DNA from: Tamarix chinensis
Lineage: Eukaryota > Streptophyta > Magnoliopsida > Caryophyllales > Tamaricaceae
NCBI GenBank assembly: GCA_030549775.1
Contig: CM060177.1
Location: 64,358,638-64,422,637, forward strand
Direction of reading: 5' to 3'
Length of the DNA stretch: 64,000 nucleotides
The notes below the pieces were generated by a model. It was given only the letters and a program-made list of their open reading frames with translations. It did no database searches and had not been told where the DNA came from. Of this stretch, positions 23,475 to 37,516 are shown piece by piece; the stretch's first letter is position 1, and the number at the start of each line of letters is the position of its first letter. The position numbers and the translations under genes were made by a program.

Positions 23475-24626
23475 TTCATATTAACCTTTTTATTAATGTA
23501 ATTTATTATTATTAAATAAATTTGATATTAATTGTGTGAAAGTTGTGATAAAAAATTAAGGGAGGTACTAGATTTACTTCAAAAAGAAATGAGTCATTTC
23601 ATTTGAAATGAATTAATAATATGAAAATAAATAAGCATTTAGAGTACCAAATCCTTTTGAAATAAAGTACTTGCTTATTATTTCATCGGTCATAATCGAT
23701 TATTTATTTTAATTTCTATTTATTATTTCCTCTACATTTCTCTTCCTTTTTTATGTGTTTCATTGGTTATATATGATATCTAATATATTTAAGTCTCTAG
23801 TTATTGAGAAATTTTAGTATGTTTCTTAAATATGGCATATTTATATAGAATTTTATGATCCTTTATTTATACATTAATGTTAATAAAAATAATTATTTAA
23901 ATCCCAATATTTTGTGTGCTGCATGCCTTAATGTTAGATGGATTCAACTATAATGGTTGGTTTTGTATCTTGATTTTCTTATTCATCATGCTGTATCTTT
24001 TCTTTGTTTCTATGCAAAAACATTTTGGGCAACTATTGAGGGACGTGCATGAAATAGAGGAACTAAAGGTGTGTGGGATGAACTTTTCTATATGGTTTTC
24101 TGACTTTTGGGTAATATTGTGTAGACATTTGGATATTTGTTTGATTTATTTCCCAATAGGAGGTAGTGGTGCTAGGCTAGTTGGTTATGTTCCACATCAA
24201 TTTTTTGTTCTCTGTCTGTGGAGGTATGTATAGCAATGGGATTGGCAGGTAACATATGCTATACCTCTTTTTGATGAAGTTCTGCTACAAGCATGAATAG
24301 TGCATTGGGGTGTTGAGAGTTTATTTCCAAAAATCTCAATTTTAGTTATTCTTGTTCTTAGTTAAAAAGCATATGAATTTTGGTCTGTAAAACTCCATAT
24401 CTAATTTTTTGAATGGTGATTTTCCATTGCCCAATATTTAAACTTAATATTCCCAGATTTTTTTAAGGTGAGATTATCACTTTTGGGCAAGCTTCAAGAT
24501 TAGTTTTAACTTTGTTTCTGTTTGATTTGTTTATCTTTTCTTTTTTGGTGTTATTAGATTAGAGATCTTACTTGTTTTAATTATAAGTTGAGCATCTATA
24601 ATAAATATATAAAAATGCAGTCCATT

Positions 24627-24876
24627 GTTAAGGAAATGGTGGTTGCTAATAGTGGTGATTCTAGAGCTATTATGTGTTGTACCTTTATCTTTTGACCATA
24701 AGGAAAATTATTTCTTCAGTCTATGTTCTTGCTTTACTGGTATTTGAGAACACTATTTTTGTTTTTCAGCCTGAAAGACCCAATGAATAGGCTAGAATTG
24801 AAGCTATGGGTGGGAAGGTGATAAACTGGAATGACAACTATGTTTTGGGGTGTCCCTTCTACTTCGCGATCCATAG
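24627..24876 (+). pseudogene. PP2C protein phosphatase fragment (clade A-like), introns kept
   Basis: Exon 1 (24,627-24,702) reads VKEMVVANSGDSRAIMCC and, after a shift, LSFDHK. This is the PP2C motif VANxGDSRAVLC...LSxDHK, which carries metal-binding and catalytic-core residues. After an intron-like gap ending TTTTTCAG, exon 2 (24,770-24,876) reads PERPNE, a TAG (24,788-24,790), then ARIEAMGGKVINWNDNYVLG. After a one-base shift it reads PSTSRSIG, followed by donor GTATGT. Introns after DHK and within SRSIG match, from memory, intron positions of the ABI1/HAB1-type genes, whose products antagonise abscisic acid kinases. The first donor is GA instead of GT. Upstream and downstream exons are missing, so this is a gene fragment, not a processed copy. 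Confidence 0.78.
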
Positions 24877-25694
24877 GTATGTTCATTAACACCAGCTCTA
24901 CACACTCAAAAATCAAATTAATAGGCTAGAAGTTAAGCTAATGCTGACTTTGACTTCCCATGGTGTCTTGTCGACTTCCCAACTTTCGGTGGAATTCGAG
25001 CTGCTCCAGCAAAGAAAGGAAGGGGCAGGATAAAAGTTGTGGAGTTCTTGAACAAAAAAACATGCATATAATGGGATTATGTGTGTCATCATGGAACTGA
25101 GCATGAGTTTGATCATCGGTGGGGACCATCTACTACTACATTATCATCTACAACTTTGATAATTAGTGGTCACCATGTACTATTACATCAACCTGTCGAT
25201 ATTTTGAACCTACTCTATTGAATTTTTCTCTATGATGAGCTCAGCTATTACTTTTTGAAGAAAGTACCTTTTTAATCTGCTTTTTATGTTTCGTTCTTTT
25301 TAGGGTGAGGTAACGAGAGAGGGATAAAGAGTCATTTGGGGGCTAGCTTATTGAATTTTATTTGAGAGCTAATTTATTGAGTGTTACTTGTGTCTTTGAA
25401 TTGGTGTTTCTATTTTTTTTGTTGATACATTTTAGCTTTTTCTTCAGGCTAAGGTGCTTGAGCCCATGAGTTCCTGGAGCCAGTTGGTAATACAATTTTT
25501 TTTAATATCTTACTGTACTTATGAAATAGTGGTTCTTTTATATGCATTGTGATTTATGCATCAAGTATTTTTTCAAACCATATCCCCATAGAAAAGAATG
25601 TAATTTAGTTAGTTCTGAAGAATAATATGATGATCTCGGTTTCATCTTTGGTATAGATGTGATGTGTTGCCTACCTGAATTGGAAACTCTGTAG

Positions 25695-25733
25695 GTGGGA
25701 AGGCACATTTGGTTATTGAGACCAGTGGTCATG
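25695..25733 (+). pseudogene. Phosphohexomutase-like single exon fragment
   Basis: A 39-bp segment between CTCTGTAG and GTAAGCT, both good splice signals, reads GGKAHLVIETSGHG with split codons at each end. The phosphoglucomutase/phosphomannomutase family has a conserved ESHLAIETSGHGALKEN-type segment at this point. The following residues (ALKENHWLDDGAY in relatives) were not found downstream. It is therefore an isolated exon or a chance resemblance. It lies about 0.8 kb after the PP2C fragment on the same strand. Confidence 0.45.
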
Positions 25734-27582
25734 GTAAGCTTTCAGTCATTTTCATCAATGTCGGAATAAAAGATTATCTCAGACAAAAGAAATAATAAAG
25801 TTTCTAAAAGTAGATAGTCTCTTACATATCCAAAATCTCGGTGCTACATGAATGTGCTTAAGTTATTAGATTAATAGTTGTATTGAATTACATTGAAAGA
25901 GAAAATGTACTCAAAGTAAACCCCTAGACCCATTGTTGTTTCGAATATCTCTTACATATGCAGATTCTTAGTGAAAGTACTAATAGGTTGATTGTTTAAT
26001 TGGTGGCATTATTGGCTCTAGCAAAACTTCTTACCGAATGCAAAGAGAATCTTTGCTATCATTACTAACTTTCTAGAAGTGCATTTAGATAAAGTAATTA
26101 TATTTCTATTGGGCAGTTTTTGCATCTAACTGTCACTTACGAGAAGTACTAATAGGCCAATCGCTTGGTTGGTGATAGAACTTACATGTGGTTGGTTGCC
26201 ATGCCTTGTTATCTTTAATTTGGGGAAATTTACTTGTGTTAAACTTGTAAATACGTGCAATTACATTCTTATATATCAAATTGTTGAATGATTTGCATGT
26301 GCATCTGGGCGGATAGTGGATTTGTTAGATGTAATAAAATTTCTTCAATTTGTGATTTAGTGAGAACTTGTCATATTAATAAAAATGCCTAGTCCAAGAT
26401 TTGGGATGAGGTTGAAAATAAATCTCTTTGATAATAATAAATATTTTATTGAGATTTGGGATGATGTTTTCAAAAGATCTAAGCAATTGTGAGCAATCCT
26501 TCCTTATATTAGTAGAAAGGTATTCTTTTTCTTTTTCCTTTCATCCATTCTCCTCATCTTTAAATTCCTCTGTTGTTGACTCTGTGTAAGCTAGAGATAT
26601 TGTTGAAAAAATTATTATTAATTATTATTCAAAATAGATCATTATATCCTTGATATCATTAGTGCCTCAAAGTCTCGTTAAACTCTATTCCATCCTATCT
26701 CATGCTGAAAACATTAATAATAGATCATTATTAATTATAATTCAAATCAAACCATCTATTACAAAGATTGTGAAAAGTCTAAAATGCCCTCATTTATATC
26801 TGTTGCTGAAAATTTTTGGTTTGTTAATCATTTATCTTCAGTGATATAATTGATTGACTTGTTTTTTCATTGTCCTATCAATTTAACTAAGTTATCTTTG
26901 GAAATCATGGCCTCTTTTCTTGTTTAAAGGTGCCCTCAATTTTAGCGCAAGTCCTTGAAAGATTTTTTTTTCATGTTCTATCTTCATTATTTTTTTAAAA
27001 TTCTGCCAGAAAACTACATAATGTAGATAAAAATTCATTCGTCATTTAGCTAGGGAGCTAGTTTGATTCTAATTGTTTCTTTTACCTTCAATTGCTTGTC
27101 TACTGGTATTATGTTTTCTTAATTCACATTTCTTTGTGATCAAATTGTTGAAATTGGGAAAAAATGAGTATTTTATTTTAAGTTTGTTTTTAGAAATTTG
27201 AATTTTCTCCTTTGTTCACTTGGAACTTGTGAGTTGTTTTGTTAATGAATTTTTCTAGACAAAAATTCTTTTGTCATTTAGCTAGGGGAGTTCCAGTAGT
27301 CCAATAGCTAAATCCTCGAACTTTTCTGCTCATTGTGGCCATCTAGTGGTTGTTATGGTGTGCTACCATAAGTTTATTGACTTTATTAATCATGTGCATT
27401 TGGATTGAGATTATTTATAGAGTTTTGTTGAAGTCATACGACCATGATTGACTTGCATTAATTTGTAAAAAATAGAATTGGGAACTTACTTTTAACAGGC
27501 CTAGGTAATTTCTCAGATAGGGATGATTTCTTTTGATTCAATAAAATTTTGAGGTAGTCTTTTGTGATAAGGAAAAATAGCT
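25734..27582. other. Single-copy AT-rich stretch, nothing recognised
   Basis: No coding, RNA or transposon feature could be supported on either strand between the phosphohexomutase-like exon and the start of copy B. Confidence 0.6.
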
Positions 27583-30544
27583 AGGATGTATTATATTCTA
27601 AATTGTGTTGCAATTGTAAAATTAATAACCATTAATATAATTTTAGCTGTCATTTGACATTTGTTTGGGACAACTAGAAAAAAAATAGCCAAAAACCTGC
27701 CATTGATGGCAACACTTCTAAGAAGAATGATATGTCCCTAATCAGGGATTAAAAAATGATAATTAGGTAATATTTATTTAGGGTCATGGATATTTAGCCT
27801 ATTATTTTATGTGTACAGTGTGTTTTTAAATTATTTAGGTACTTAGAAGTGAAATTATAGAAGACACAAGGCACCCAATGATATAAATTTTATTCTCATA
27901 TAATAATAATAATGATGAAAAATTACTACTATTACTACTCGTACAGGAAAAAATAATGAATTGATAATTTTTAAATATTTTTTTTTCAAAACAAACCGTT
28001 GCTCCCATTTTATTTTTATCATTTATCTTTTTATTGTTCTTTATCAATTAAAATAATAATTTTAAATCCTAATTATTATTTTATAAATTAATAAAATAAT
28101 ATAAACAACATTTGCTAGAAGACACCCTTCTCTAATTTTTTGTTTTTCCTATATTGGTTTCTATTTAGTACCTTTTTATTTGACATATTATTTTACTATA
28201 CCTTACGCTTAAAATAATAATTATTTGTTTTACATTATTTGATGTTTATTTTCACCATTTAGGTACTCATAAACAGAGTTAAACTATGTGAAATTATAGA
28301 AAACACAAGTCACCCATAAAAATATTAGCAAAATATCATACTAGTTATCCTTACAAAATAATAATATATATATATTTTTTTGGTTATCAAAAAATATAAT
28401 GAATTAATAATTTGTAAATAATTTGGTTATTTAAAACTAAGCATCGCTCCCATTTTATTTTTTTGTCCCTCTTTTTATTATAAATTTATCGGTTCAAATT
28501 CAAATGATAATTTGAAATCCTAATTATTATATTACAAATTAATAAAAAAACATAAATAATAAAGCATTCCATTTTTTACCTCAACTAGTTGCCCAAAAGT
28601 TTAACTTTTAGCTTAGATTTTCTTTTTTAGTTGGTTCATCATACATTTTCTTTTTCTTCTTATTCAACTCGATTCCTAATTGTAGTTGATTTTAGTAAAT
28701 TCAATAGTTGTTGATTGGGAAAAATTTAATTATTTTATTTATAAATTAAATTCAATATTGCATTTTTTCCTATTTGTCATTTATAATATTTAAGTTATAA
28801 TATCTAAAATTGTTTATTGATGAACTTCAATTAAGATGGTTAGGCTCCTTTATTGTCACTAATATCTCTCCTCTTGGTGTTGTGGTGCAGTGGAGAATTC
28901 TAATACTTTGAAAGTGAATGGACATAGGCTAAAAACATTTTATGATCAAACCTACTAAATCCTTGTATTAGATGGGATATTATATAGGATGCACCTATAG
29001 CTCAAGTAGAGAGAGAGGGAAAAAAAAGAAGAAAAAAAGGAATATTACCAAGGTATCAAATACTTCTTTGAGACCAAATTATAGGGGAAGGATGGCCTAT
29101 GCACATGATGCTAATAAATATGGGGGAAGTTTAAGGAATCAATCGAAAGATTATCTTTAGTTCAACTGAGGTGCCTTACATTTAGATGTTTGCTTATGTT
29201 TTAAGCTATGAAAAAGGGAGGTGTGAACATTTTTGCATTCAAAGTTTATTTAATTTAATTTGATTTTCTTTTTAATGTGTTATGTTGATAAATTTTGCCT
29301 GTGTGCTAGAGTTAAAGAATTACTTGTATGTGTAGTTGCTGACTTAAAAAAATATTTTTCATTACTTGACTTTTAACTACTTCAATCGATAATACTACTT
29401 TCAGTTTGCTGCTACATTTTCCTAATCAACTTGGTATTTCCTTTAAGGATGTTATGCATGGTGATATTGCTTTTATTTATCAAAACTTTTTGTATTTTTA
29501 TTTCCATAATTATTTTTCTATCAATATTGTCACCATGAGTTAGATTTATTATACAAAATGATGACATGAAGGTTGATAAGGTCATATGTGTATTTGATTC
29601 ATTTTATTTAATTTGGTTCATGTTATATACTTTACATTAATTAAGATACTAAGAGTTCAGTTTTAAACCCTCATTTAGCTATAGAATGAAGATAATAAAA
29701 GGAGGCTATAATTTTAGTTTTATTACAAGGATTCAAAGACATATTTTTATGAAATAGAGGGGAAAATAATGAAGGAAATTAGAAAGCCTCTCCTCTACAT
29801 CTTACCATTTTCTCTTCCTCTTTCCCTTTGGTACCCGTTGCTTCTGCATGTGTGCACACCTGGCTTGCTAAGGCAGGAATATCCATGGATACATTTAATT
29901 CTTTGCATTTTCGATTCATTTCATTATGATTGTGACATTTAATCATATACTTTCTTTGAAAGGGTATATTGTGCCTGTAACTTGGGAGAGTTACTATTTT
30001 GATTCTTATTCTTAAAAGGCTTATTAGGTGTAGCTAAAAGTAATCCTCAACATGTGTCTTTGCTCAAAAGTCTACAAAAGTGAGTAATAAGAGGGTTTCT
30101 TTGCTCAGCAAGTTTACTATTATTGTTGTCAATTTGTATGTCGGCAAATTAAAGCACATGAGTATGTAAAATTTGATCTTCTAGATCTTTTTTTGTTTTC
30201 TAATTTGTTTTTTGTGTGGGTGATCAAAATATATGTGTAAGTATGTAAGGTTTCTGCTATGGTTATTTTATGCCTTACAAGATGGAATCCTTGAAACTAA
30301 ATAGGGGTGAAAATGAGTAAATATTTGGATTGTAACCATTTTTCTTAATAGATCACAAATTTAACAGGTGGAAGAAAGTAAGTCTATTTATAGAATTTGT
30401 GAACTAATGTTATCTCTACTTGATGGTTGAATGGGAACATTTGTTTAGTAAATAATTGATGTATATTTGTGACAACATGGCTTCTTAGTTTGGAAATTTG
30501 GCATTTCTTGATGCTTTTATTTTCTTGTTTTGTGCTCTTTAATT

Positions 30545-33330
30545 GTGGAAATTCTCTCTCTTATTACATTTCTTGAATCACCCTAAATATGAGATATTTA
30601 CATTTTATGTCAAGTATAAAACTATGCATTAATTTTGTCATTGGCTTAAGTCAATATTAATTTGTAAATATTATTCTAATGGTGTGTTCTTTAATATTAA
30701 TAATGTCAGAGTAAATTCACTTGGCAGGAACTTTTATGGATTCTATTACTTGATAGGATTTCATCAATCTGGCCTCTACCATAATTTTCATTGCTAAACG
30801 AGATATGCTTTGTCTAAGGAGAGATTTGAGGCAAAGTCTATTACAAAATGAAAGGCAGCTTTGCTTTAATCACTTTACACCTAATTTTGAGTCAGGTATG
30901 TATGTAGAGTTTTCTAATTAATGGAACTTATGGTATAATTAATTGTTAATGGATCTAATCTATAGGAGATAATGCTGTTTAATTTTTAAAAGGGATAGGC
31001 TTTGGATGGTTCCTGAATTTTAACTAAGTTTGGGTTTAGTTAGATGGTGTTCAGATTTAAGTATTGTAAGCAAATAAAGTAAAGAAAGTATTAGATTTTT
31101 GAATTGTAATTTATTTTAAAATAAGTCGCATATTAATTTTCTTCTATATCAAAATTTATTTCTATTTGATAAACGTGACTAGCAGAATATATTGAAATTT
31201 TATGAGAACGATTGCTAAGTTATTAGCATAAATTTTTAATAGGTTAGCTTGGTGAAGATTTGTTGTCAATTTCATATTAAATTTGAGAAATTCTTCTTTG
31301 TATGACATGATGGCTTGTTTGTTTAAGGTAAATTTTTCTGCTTTTTGATGATGCTTGTGTCGAATCATATTCTTAGATTTCTTAGATTAAAGTGTGCAAG
31401 TAGCAACCATTTTCTAATCCTATGCAATAATTTGCTTGGTCTTTGTTTTTTGTCTTGGTTCTTCCCCTGTCCCATCTCCTAAATATGTTATGTTCAAATC
31501 TAAATATTTGTTCCACTATCATGAAAAGTGTGGTTGGCTAGTCAATGCTTTTATTGATTTTAGTTATTGATCTAAGTAGAAGGCTTTTGGTATCTTATTA
31601 TTTGTATGTGAAGTTGTATTTTTTGTTTTGTTTATAAGGTATGTATAGTTTTCCGATTGTATGATAATAAACTCAGCATTAGTTTCATTTTAAGTTAATT
31701 TATTATTAATGCTAAAAAGATTAATAATAATAATATATTAATTATTATATCAAATAATGGTAAAAATAAATAAAAATGAATATTAATAGACAAAAATTAT
31801 TCATTGTTAAAATAAATAGCAATAAAAGCCACTATTAATAATTAGTATTAGTATTTTATAATAATAATATTATTATCATCATTATTATTAACTATTATAC
31901 CTAATTTTGTGTGATGCACTAGAATAACTTCAAGTATGCATGATGAGTTTTTTAGTTAAGAAAGTTGATGTTCAACTCATAAGTAATGGCATTTAGGGTA
32001 TAATTTATTTTTTAATCGATCCATTCTGTAAGACATAATATGATGATGTTTAATTTTTAAAAAGTGAATAGGCTTTAGATGGTTCTTAAATTTTGATTGA
32101 GTTCGGGTTTAGCTAGACGGTGTTCAGACGTAAGTATTGGAAGCAAATAAAGTAAAGAAGTTAGTATTAGATTTTTAAAAGTAATAAGTTACAAAGTGAA
32201 ATGAGAATTGTAGTTTATCATATTAATTTTCTTCTCTTAGCTCTTCAATTTTGGAAATTCTCTCTTATTGTATTTCTTGAACCACCCCAAATATATGATA
32301 TTTGCATTTTTTGTCCGGTATGAAAGTATGCATTAATTTTATCACTTGCTTATGTAAATATTAATTTGTAAGTATTATTCTAATGACGTGTTCCTTAATA
32401 TTAATAATGTTAAAGTAAAATGTAATTGTAGGAGAAATTTTATGGATTTTATCAATCTGGCCTCTACTATAATTGGCATTGCTAGACAAGATATGCCTCG
32501 TCTGAGGAGAGATTTGAGGCAGATTCTCATTACAAAATAAAAGGTAGCTTTGCTTCAATCTTATTACACCTAATTTTGAGTGATGCGTTGGAATAACTTT
32601 AGTTATGCATGCGAAGTTTCCTAATTAAAAGAGTTGAGGTTCATCAACTTAATGGCATTTAGGGTATAATAATTTTTTAATGGATCTAATCTGTATGAGA
32701 TAATATGCTGTTGTTTAATTTTTAAAAGGTGGATAGGCTTGGGTGGTTCCTGAATTTTGATTGAGTTTGGGTTTAGTTAGATGGTATGCATATTTAAGTA
32801 TTGGAAGCAAATACAATAAAGAAAGTTAGTGTTAGATTTTCGAAAGTAATAAGTTGCATCAAATAAAGTGAAATGAGAATTGTAGTTTATCATAAAATAA
32901 GTGGCATATTAATTGTCTTCTTTATTGAAATTTATTTGTGTTTAATGTACATGACTAGTAGAATATATTGGAGTTCCATAGAATGAGTGCTAAGTTATCG
33001 ACATAATTTTTTACTCGGTTATCTTTAGTAAAGGTTTGTTGTCAATTTTATATTGCATTTTTCTTCTTCGCTTGCTTGTGTCTGATCATTTTCTTAGATT
33101 AAAGTATGTAAGTAGTAACCATTTCTAACCCTATGTATCTTGATTCTTTCCCTACCCATCTCCCTGATATGTCAATGTTTAAACCTAAATATTTGTTCCA
33201 CTATACATGTAAAAGTATGGTAGCCATAGATTCTTTTATTGATTTTAGTTATTGATCCAAATAGAAAGCTTTTATTATCTTATTATTTGACTGTATAAAA
33301 ATAAGCTTGGTGTTAGTTTCCTTTCAGGTT
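30545..33330 (+). repeat. Nested tandem subrepeats in copy B
   Basis: The stretch beginning GGAAATTCTCTC...TTATT occurs at about 30,545 and again at about 32,258, a period of about 1.7 kb. The anchor ATCAATCTGGCCTCTAC recurs at about 30,762 and 32,451. A partial copy lies between (31,880-32,225). In copies A and C the same material occurs as a shorter two-copy tandem (A: 265-1,130 and 1,385-1,667 joined to 6,911-7,230). B therefore has gained one subunit. B's copy of the gypsy target site is at 33,080-33,084. Confidence 0.75.
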
Positions 33331-33530
33331 AATTTAATAACCTATAAGATATGTTAGATAGACACTAATAATATAGGATGAGATAATAATTAATATTAAT
33401 TTAATACTACAAAAAAATCATATAGTTAATAATAATATTTATTTATAATTATGATTAATATAATTTTTATCTTTTGTAATTATTGTTGTTATTATTAGTA
33501 TTATCGTAATAATAATAATCACAAAATATG

Positions 33531-33567
<37 letters not shown>

Positions 33568-33723
33568 AATACTAATATTAATTATTAATAGATGTTTTTA
33601 CTGTTATTTATTTTAACAATGATTATATATTTTAATATAATTTTTATCTATTAATATTAATTTTTATTTATTATTACCATTATTTGATATACTATTTAAT
33701 ATATTATTATTATTAATCAAATA

Positions 33724-33755
<32 letters not shown>

Positions 33756-36700
33756 GTATTAATAATAAATTTTTTTATTAAGTTCTGGTAATAAAAATAA
33801 TTTTTAAATTTTTTTTAAGCATTTAAAATTAGCAATGAATTTTTAATTAATTATCACAATTATTATTATTATTATTATTCTAACTAGTATATTATATTTA
33901 TAATATAATATTATCAATTATTATTTTTAAAGTTGTATTATTAACTATTATGTTTTATTAATATTTATTACTAATAATAATAGTTTATTTATTTAACATA
34001 GATTGCTTGTGCAATGGTATTTTAGCTTGTCAAGTCTAATCCTTCATTAATTATGTTTTGCATAATTTATAAATTAAAGTGTTAAAACTAAAAAAGAATT
34101 AGGTTGTAATTATGGATTTTTTGTTGATGCATCAGTTGATTTTATTTTAAATGTTTTATATATGGTGAAAACATTTGGTTTGGTTTAATTTAAAATTTAT
34201 TAGGAACTCATTTTGGATTTTGAGGGAATTCAATAGCTTCCTACTATCAAATACCCTATTTATCTCCACCTTTAAGTGAGATTTAATTCTTCTTCTTTCT
34301 TTTATAGTTATTGTTCATTGGTATTGTCTTAGCGTATTAAATATTATCCTATCGTGGAAATTGAAAAAAATGCCGCTTGAATTTTTTTTTTAAAAATTTC
34401 GTTGGATGTGCATTTTGCTTAAGAGTTGTGATTGTGTATTTCTAGGTTATTTATTTATTTTATATTGAGAGTTTATTTATCATTGGAAATGTAATGAAAT
34501 CCATTTTGTTTGTTCCATTATACCAATTTGTTGGCTTCTCTTATGTATTTTGGTAGTTGTAATGTGTGATTGTGTTATGCCTTATGTGATTATTTTTTAC
34601 ATCTATTTTTCATGGTAAAAACTGTCTAGTGACTATAATCTCTTGTGTAAGGCTCTTGTTTGTGTTGTTTGAATGGATTTAGTCAGTTGTGTGATGAACT
34701 TCCATTTTGATCCTTTTTTTATTCTAGATTATTAGCAATGATGCCCTCTTTGTATTAGAGCTCTATTTTATGGAGGTTGTGTTCTTTCTAATGGCTATAT
34801 CATAATAATTTTTTTTAACTTAGTCTTTTTGTTCTACATTTCAATCTACTAAAATTTTCTATTTTCTCTTTTTTCTTTTTACAATTCTATCCAAGGATTT
34901 TTGGAGGTAAAGTATCATAAAAAGTTGTAAAGCATATACAATAGTTGAGGGTTACCATCTATCTATTCCATAGATGAATATCTGGTTCAACAAAGAAACA
35001 AATCCACCCTACTAGTAGCCGACAATTCTCAATTTAAGCTGAGGTGAGAAATTCTTGAAAACCAATCGCAAATCACAAGTTTATACTTAAAGGGTAAAGT
35101 TGAGTGGGGTGTGTAAACTCACATTTTAATATTCATGACAATTGCAGCGGTGTCCATATACTTGTTCTCAATGCTAATTTTTGGCCTTCCAGATGTAGTG
35201 AATTATAGATGCTAGAACTACTATCCTTGCTTTTGTGTGCAAAATTCTTCTGATAATACTTCTTAACCACTCAACAAACTTGTTCTAACACTGCACATCA
35301 TATAAATAGATGGCTATGTGTCTTTATGTGTCATAGGGGAATTCAAATGTAATGTATAGATAATGAAGTCTCACTACTTTATTCTAAACATACAACTCCC
35401 TTATTTGACTATTTTCTCGTCCAACATCCTTTTTAGTTCTACTCTAGTTTTAAACTCTGCTCTACTCCTTTAGGCATTCCAACCTACACCATATGATACA
35501 GTTACTGAGTACATGTGGGAGTATTTGTCTTTTTATAAATAACATGAATAATATTCTAGACGTATGTTATTAGGAGATAATCATATATTGTGAAATTTGT
35601 ATAAAGGGATTGTGTTGGTTGGACGTAACAATGGGATGACAATATTTGGAACAAGTTGGATACTAAAAAGGATTGATGTCGATTATTATTGCTGTGTTAA
35701 TGTTGTTGTTGTTATTGCATGGACTTAACTACCTTTTTGTTGCTGTGATTCCTCTGACTAGTTGTAGGGTTACTAGTCCTATAATAGCATTGGAGATTTG
35801 AAGTGAAAAGATTAACTGAAGCAAAGAGGATCATAACAATAGGCCCTACAATTCAACCAAGTTGAGCAGTAGCTCCTACAAAACATTGGAGCCTATTATT
35901 GTTCTCTAAATTATTCTTGCAATGCCAAATATGCACACACATGATTAACATGTATTTCAAGGCACTAGTGTATGTATTTTACCTTCCCTCTAAATGTGGT
36001 TATCATCATTAGATTTTTAGTAAGTTTTGTAATATTCATTATTATTATTTTTATTTACATATGAAAAAGTTTATACTTCTACATTTGGATCGATTTCTTT
36101 AGCAACTAGCTTAATTTATGCCTATAAAAGGATGACTAATTTTGCTACTTTTCCATCAGCAATAGAGCTATTATTGTGGCTCAAATTTAGGTGATTATTT
36201 TGATTGTTGAATATTTCTTTTGGATGTTGAAGATTTTGATGCTTTAGGGTAGTTTTTATCATTAAAATTGTGTAGCCTTCTATTGAAGACATGGTGTGAA
36301 ATTTCTCTTTAAATGATGTTTATTATTGTGAGGGTTTGTAATTGTTATGTATGGATTGTGAATTTTCAAATTTGGGTGGTGTTTGAATGTTCAAGCTGCA
36401 TATGGTTATGTATAGTCTTTGTTAAATGTATTCATACATAGATTGGATTGGGTTAAGTAAAACATTTCTGATTGTGGAGCTTTTTTATAGCATTTGTTGT
36501 GTACCTACATTATTATATGTCTATCCAAATGTATTACAAGAGATTTTTAGCTCCAAAAATTGACTCTTCTTTGCCTTATTATTGGCCTAAGGATGTATAA
36601 TTTAAGGATTTAGATTTTTTTTATTAGGATCCGATCTTTTCACCTTATTTTTACTTATGTATCTTATTATAAAATTTTAATGAGTTATTATTTTTATTTT

Positions 36701-37516
36701 ACTATTATTAATGTCATAATTATTATTTTTCTTATTAGTGTTATTCGTATTCTTATCATTGCCATTATTTTTATAATTATTATTATCATTACGTTTATAT
36801 ATATATATATAATTATCATTAAAATTTTGTTTTTACATGATTTTGAGTTGTCCATTAGTTTCATTGCATGTTTTAGATAATATTTGATATATGAGAGTCC
36901 TAGATTTAAATGCATATAATATAAGTTAATTAATTATAGTATTTATACTTGATTAATTAGATAAATCTACAAGAAATTTTTACATGCAAGTGGCCTCCTA
37001 AGAAAGTTTAGAATGTAGTGTTTTCAGAATTTATTTTTCATATGTATGTACAAATTTATGGTTTAAAGTTTTTTTTGATATTATTTTATATCTGATATGA
37101 AATCTAATTAATTGATTAGATGAGTTTTATTTATATATAAAATTTTCTGAAGGAATAAAATATTTTAATAGCTTGTCTAACTTGAAATAAATTAATATTT
37201 GAGGACAAATTTGGATGTGATATTTCAATAAGATATATTTTTATTTATTTATAGATTTTATCTTATACAATTTTTTTATTAATCATTTATTATTATACTT
37301 GTGAATAAGATCACTTTTTTTTTACTTAAAATTATAACTAACATTATTTTTCTTCACCTTATTGCAAATAAACTAGAACTTAAAGCTGCATTGTGTTAAT
37401 TGAATTAAGAGTAGATGTTGTTAAGATATGTTAATACTTGTTTTCTATTATATATATATGATTGGTAGTAGTTGTTATTTTTACATAATTTTGATATGTC
37501 CATTGAGTGCATATTA
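33331..37516. other. AT-rich noncoding remainder of copy B
   Basis: No gene is seen. ATT-type microsatellites lie at 33,532-33,566, 33,729-33,756 and 33,857-33,880. Homology to A and C ends at about 37,516. The next 180 bases (37,517-37,696) are AT-rich spacer before copy C begins. Confidence 0.65.

Larger units (their letters stand above)
20832..24626. other. Single-copy AT-rich stretch, no gene recognised
   Basis: Apart from the purine-rich duplication and the 80-bp tandem duplication at 23,318-23,474, no feature is supported. A 105-codon open frame at 23,916-24,233 has membrane-like composition early on. Its last part (VPHQFFVLC) might be a worn version of the PP2C segment HFFGVYDGHGG, just upstream of the PP2C fragment, but I could not confirm this. 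Confidence 0.5.
27583..37516 (+). repeat. Segmental duplication copy B (partial, older, forward)
   Basis: This stretch follows copy A from its start to about 10,718, and copy C from 53,533 back to about 44,484, in the same order of landmarks. Its left edge, starting AGGATGTATTATATTC, falls at the same point where C ends at 53,533. By eye, a 140-base comparison (about 35,100 against 8,672) shows roughly 18 differences, so B separated earlier than A and C did from each other. It lacks the LINE, MITE and GC-rich tail because its homology ends before them. It carries an extra internal tandem duplication. No gene is visible. Confidence 0.85.

Noticed and set aside
23916..24233. A 105-codon frame with membrane-like composition
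   Set aside because: It is AT-rich chance composition without a family match. A weak likeness of its end to a PP2C motif is noted but not counted.
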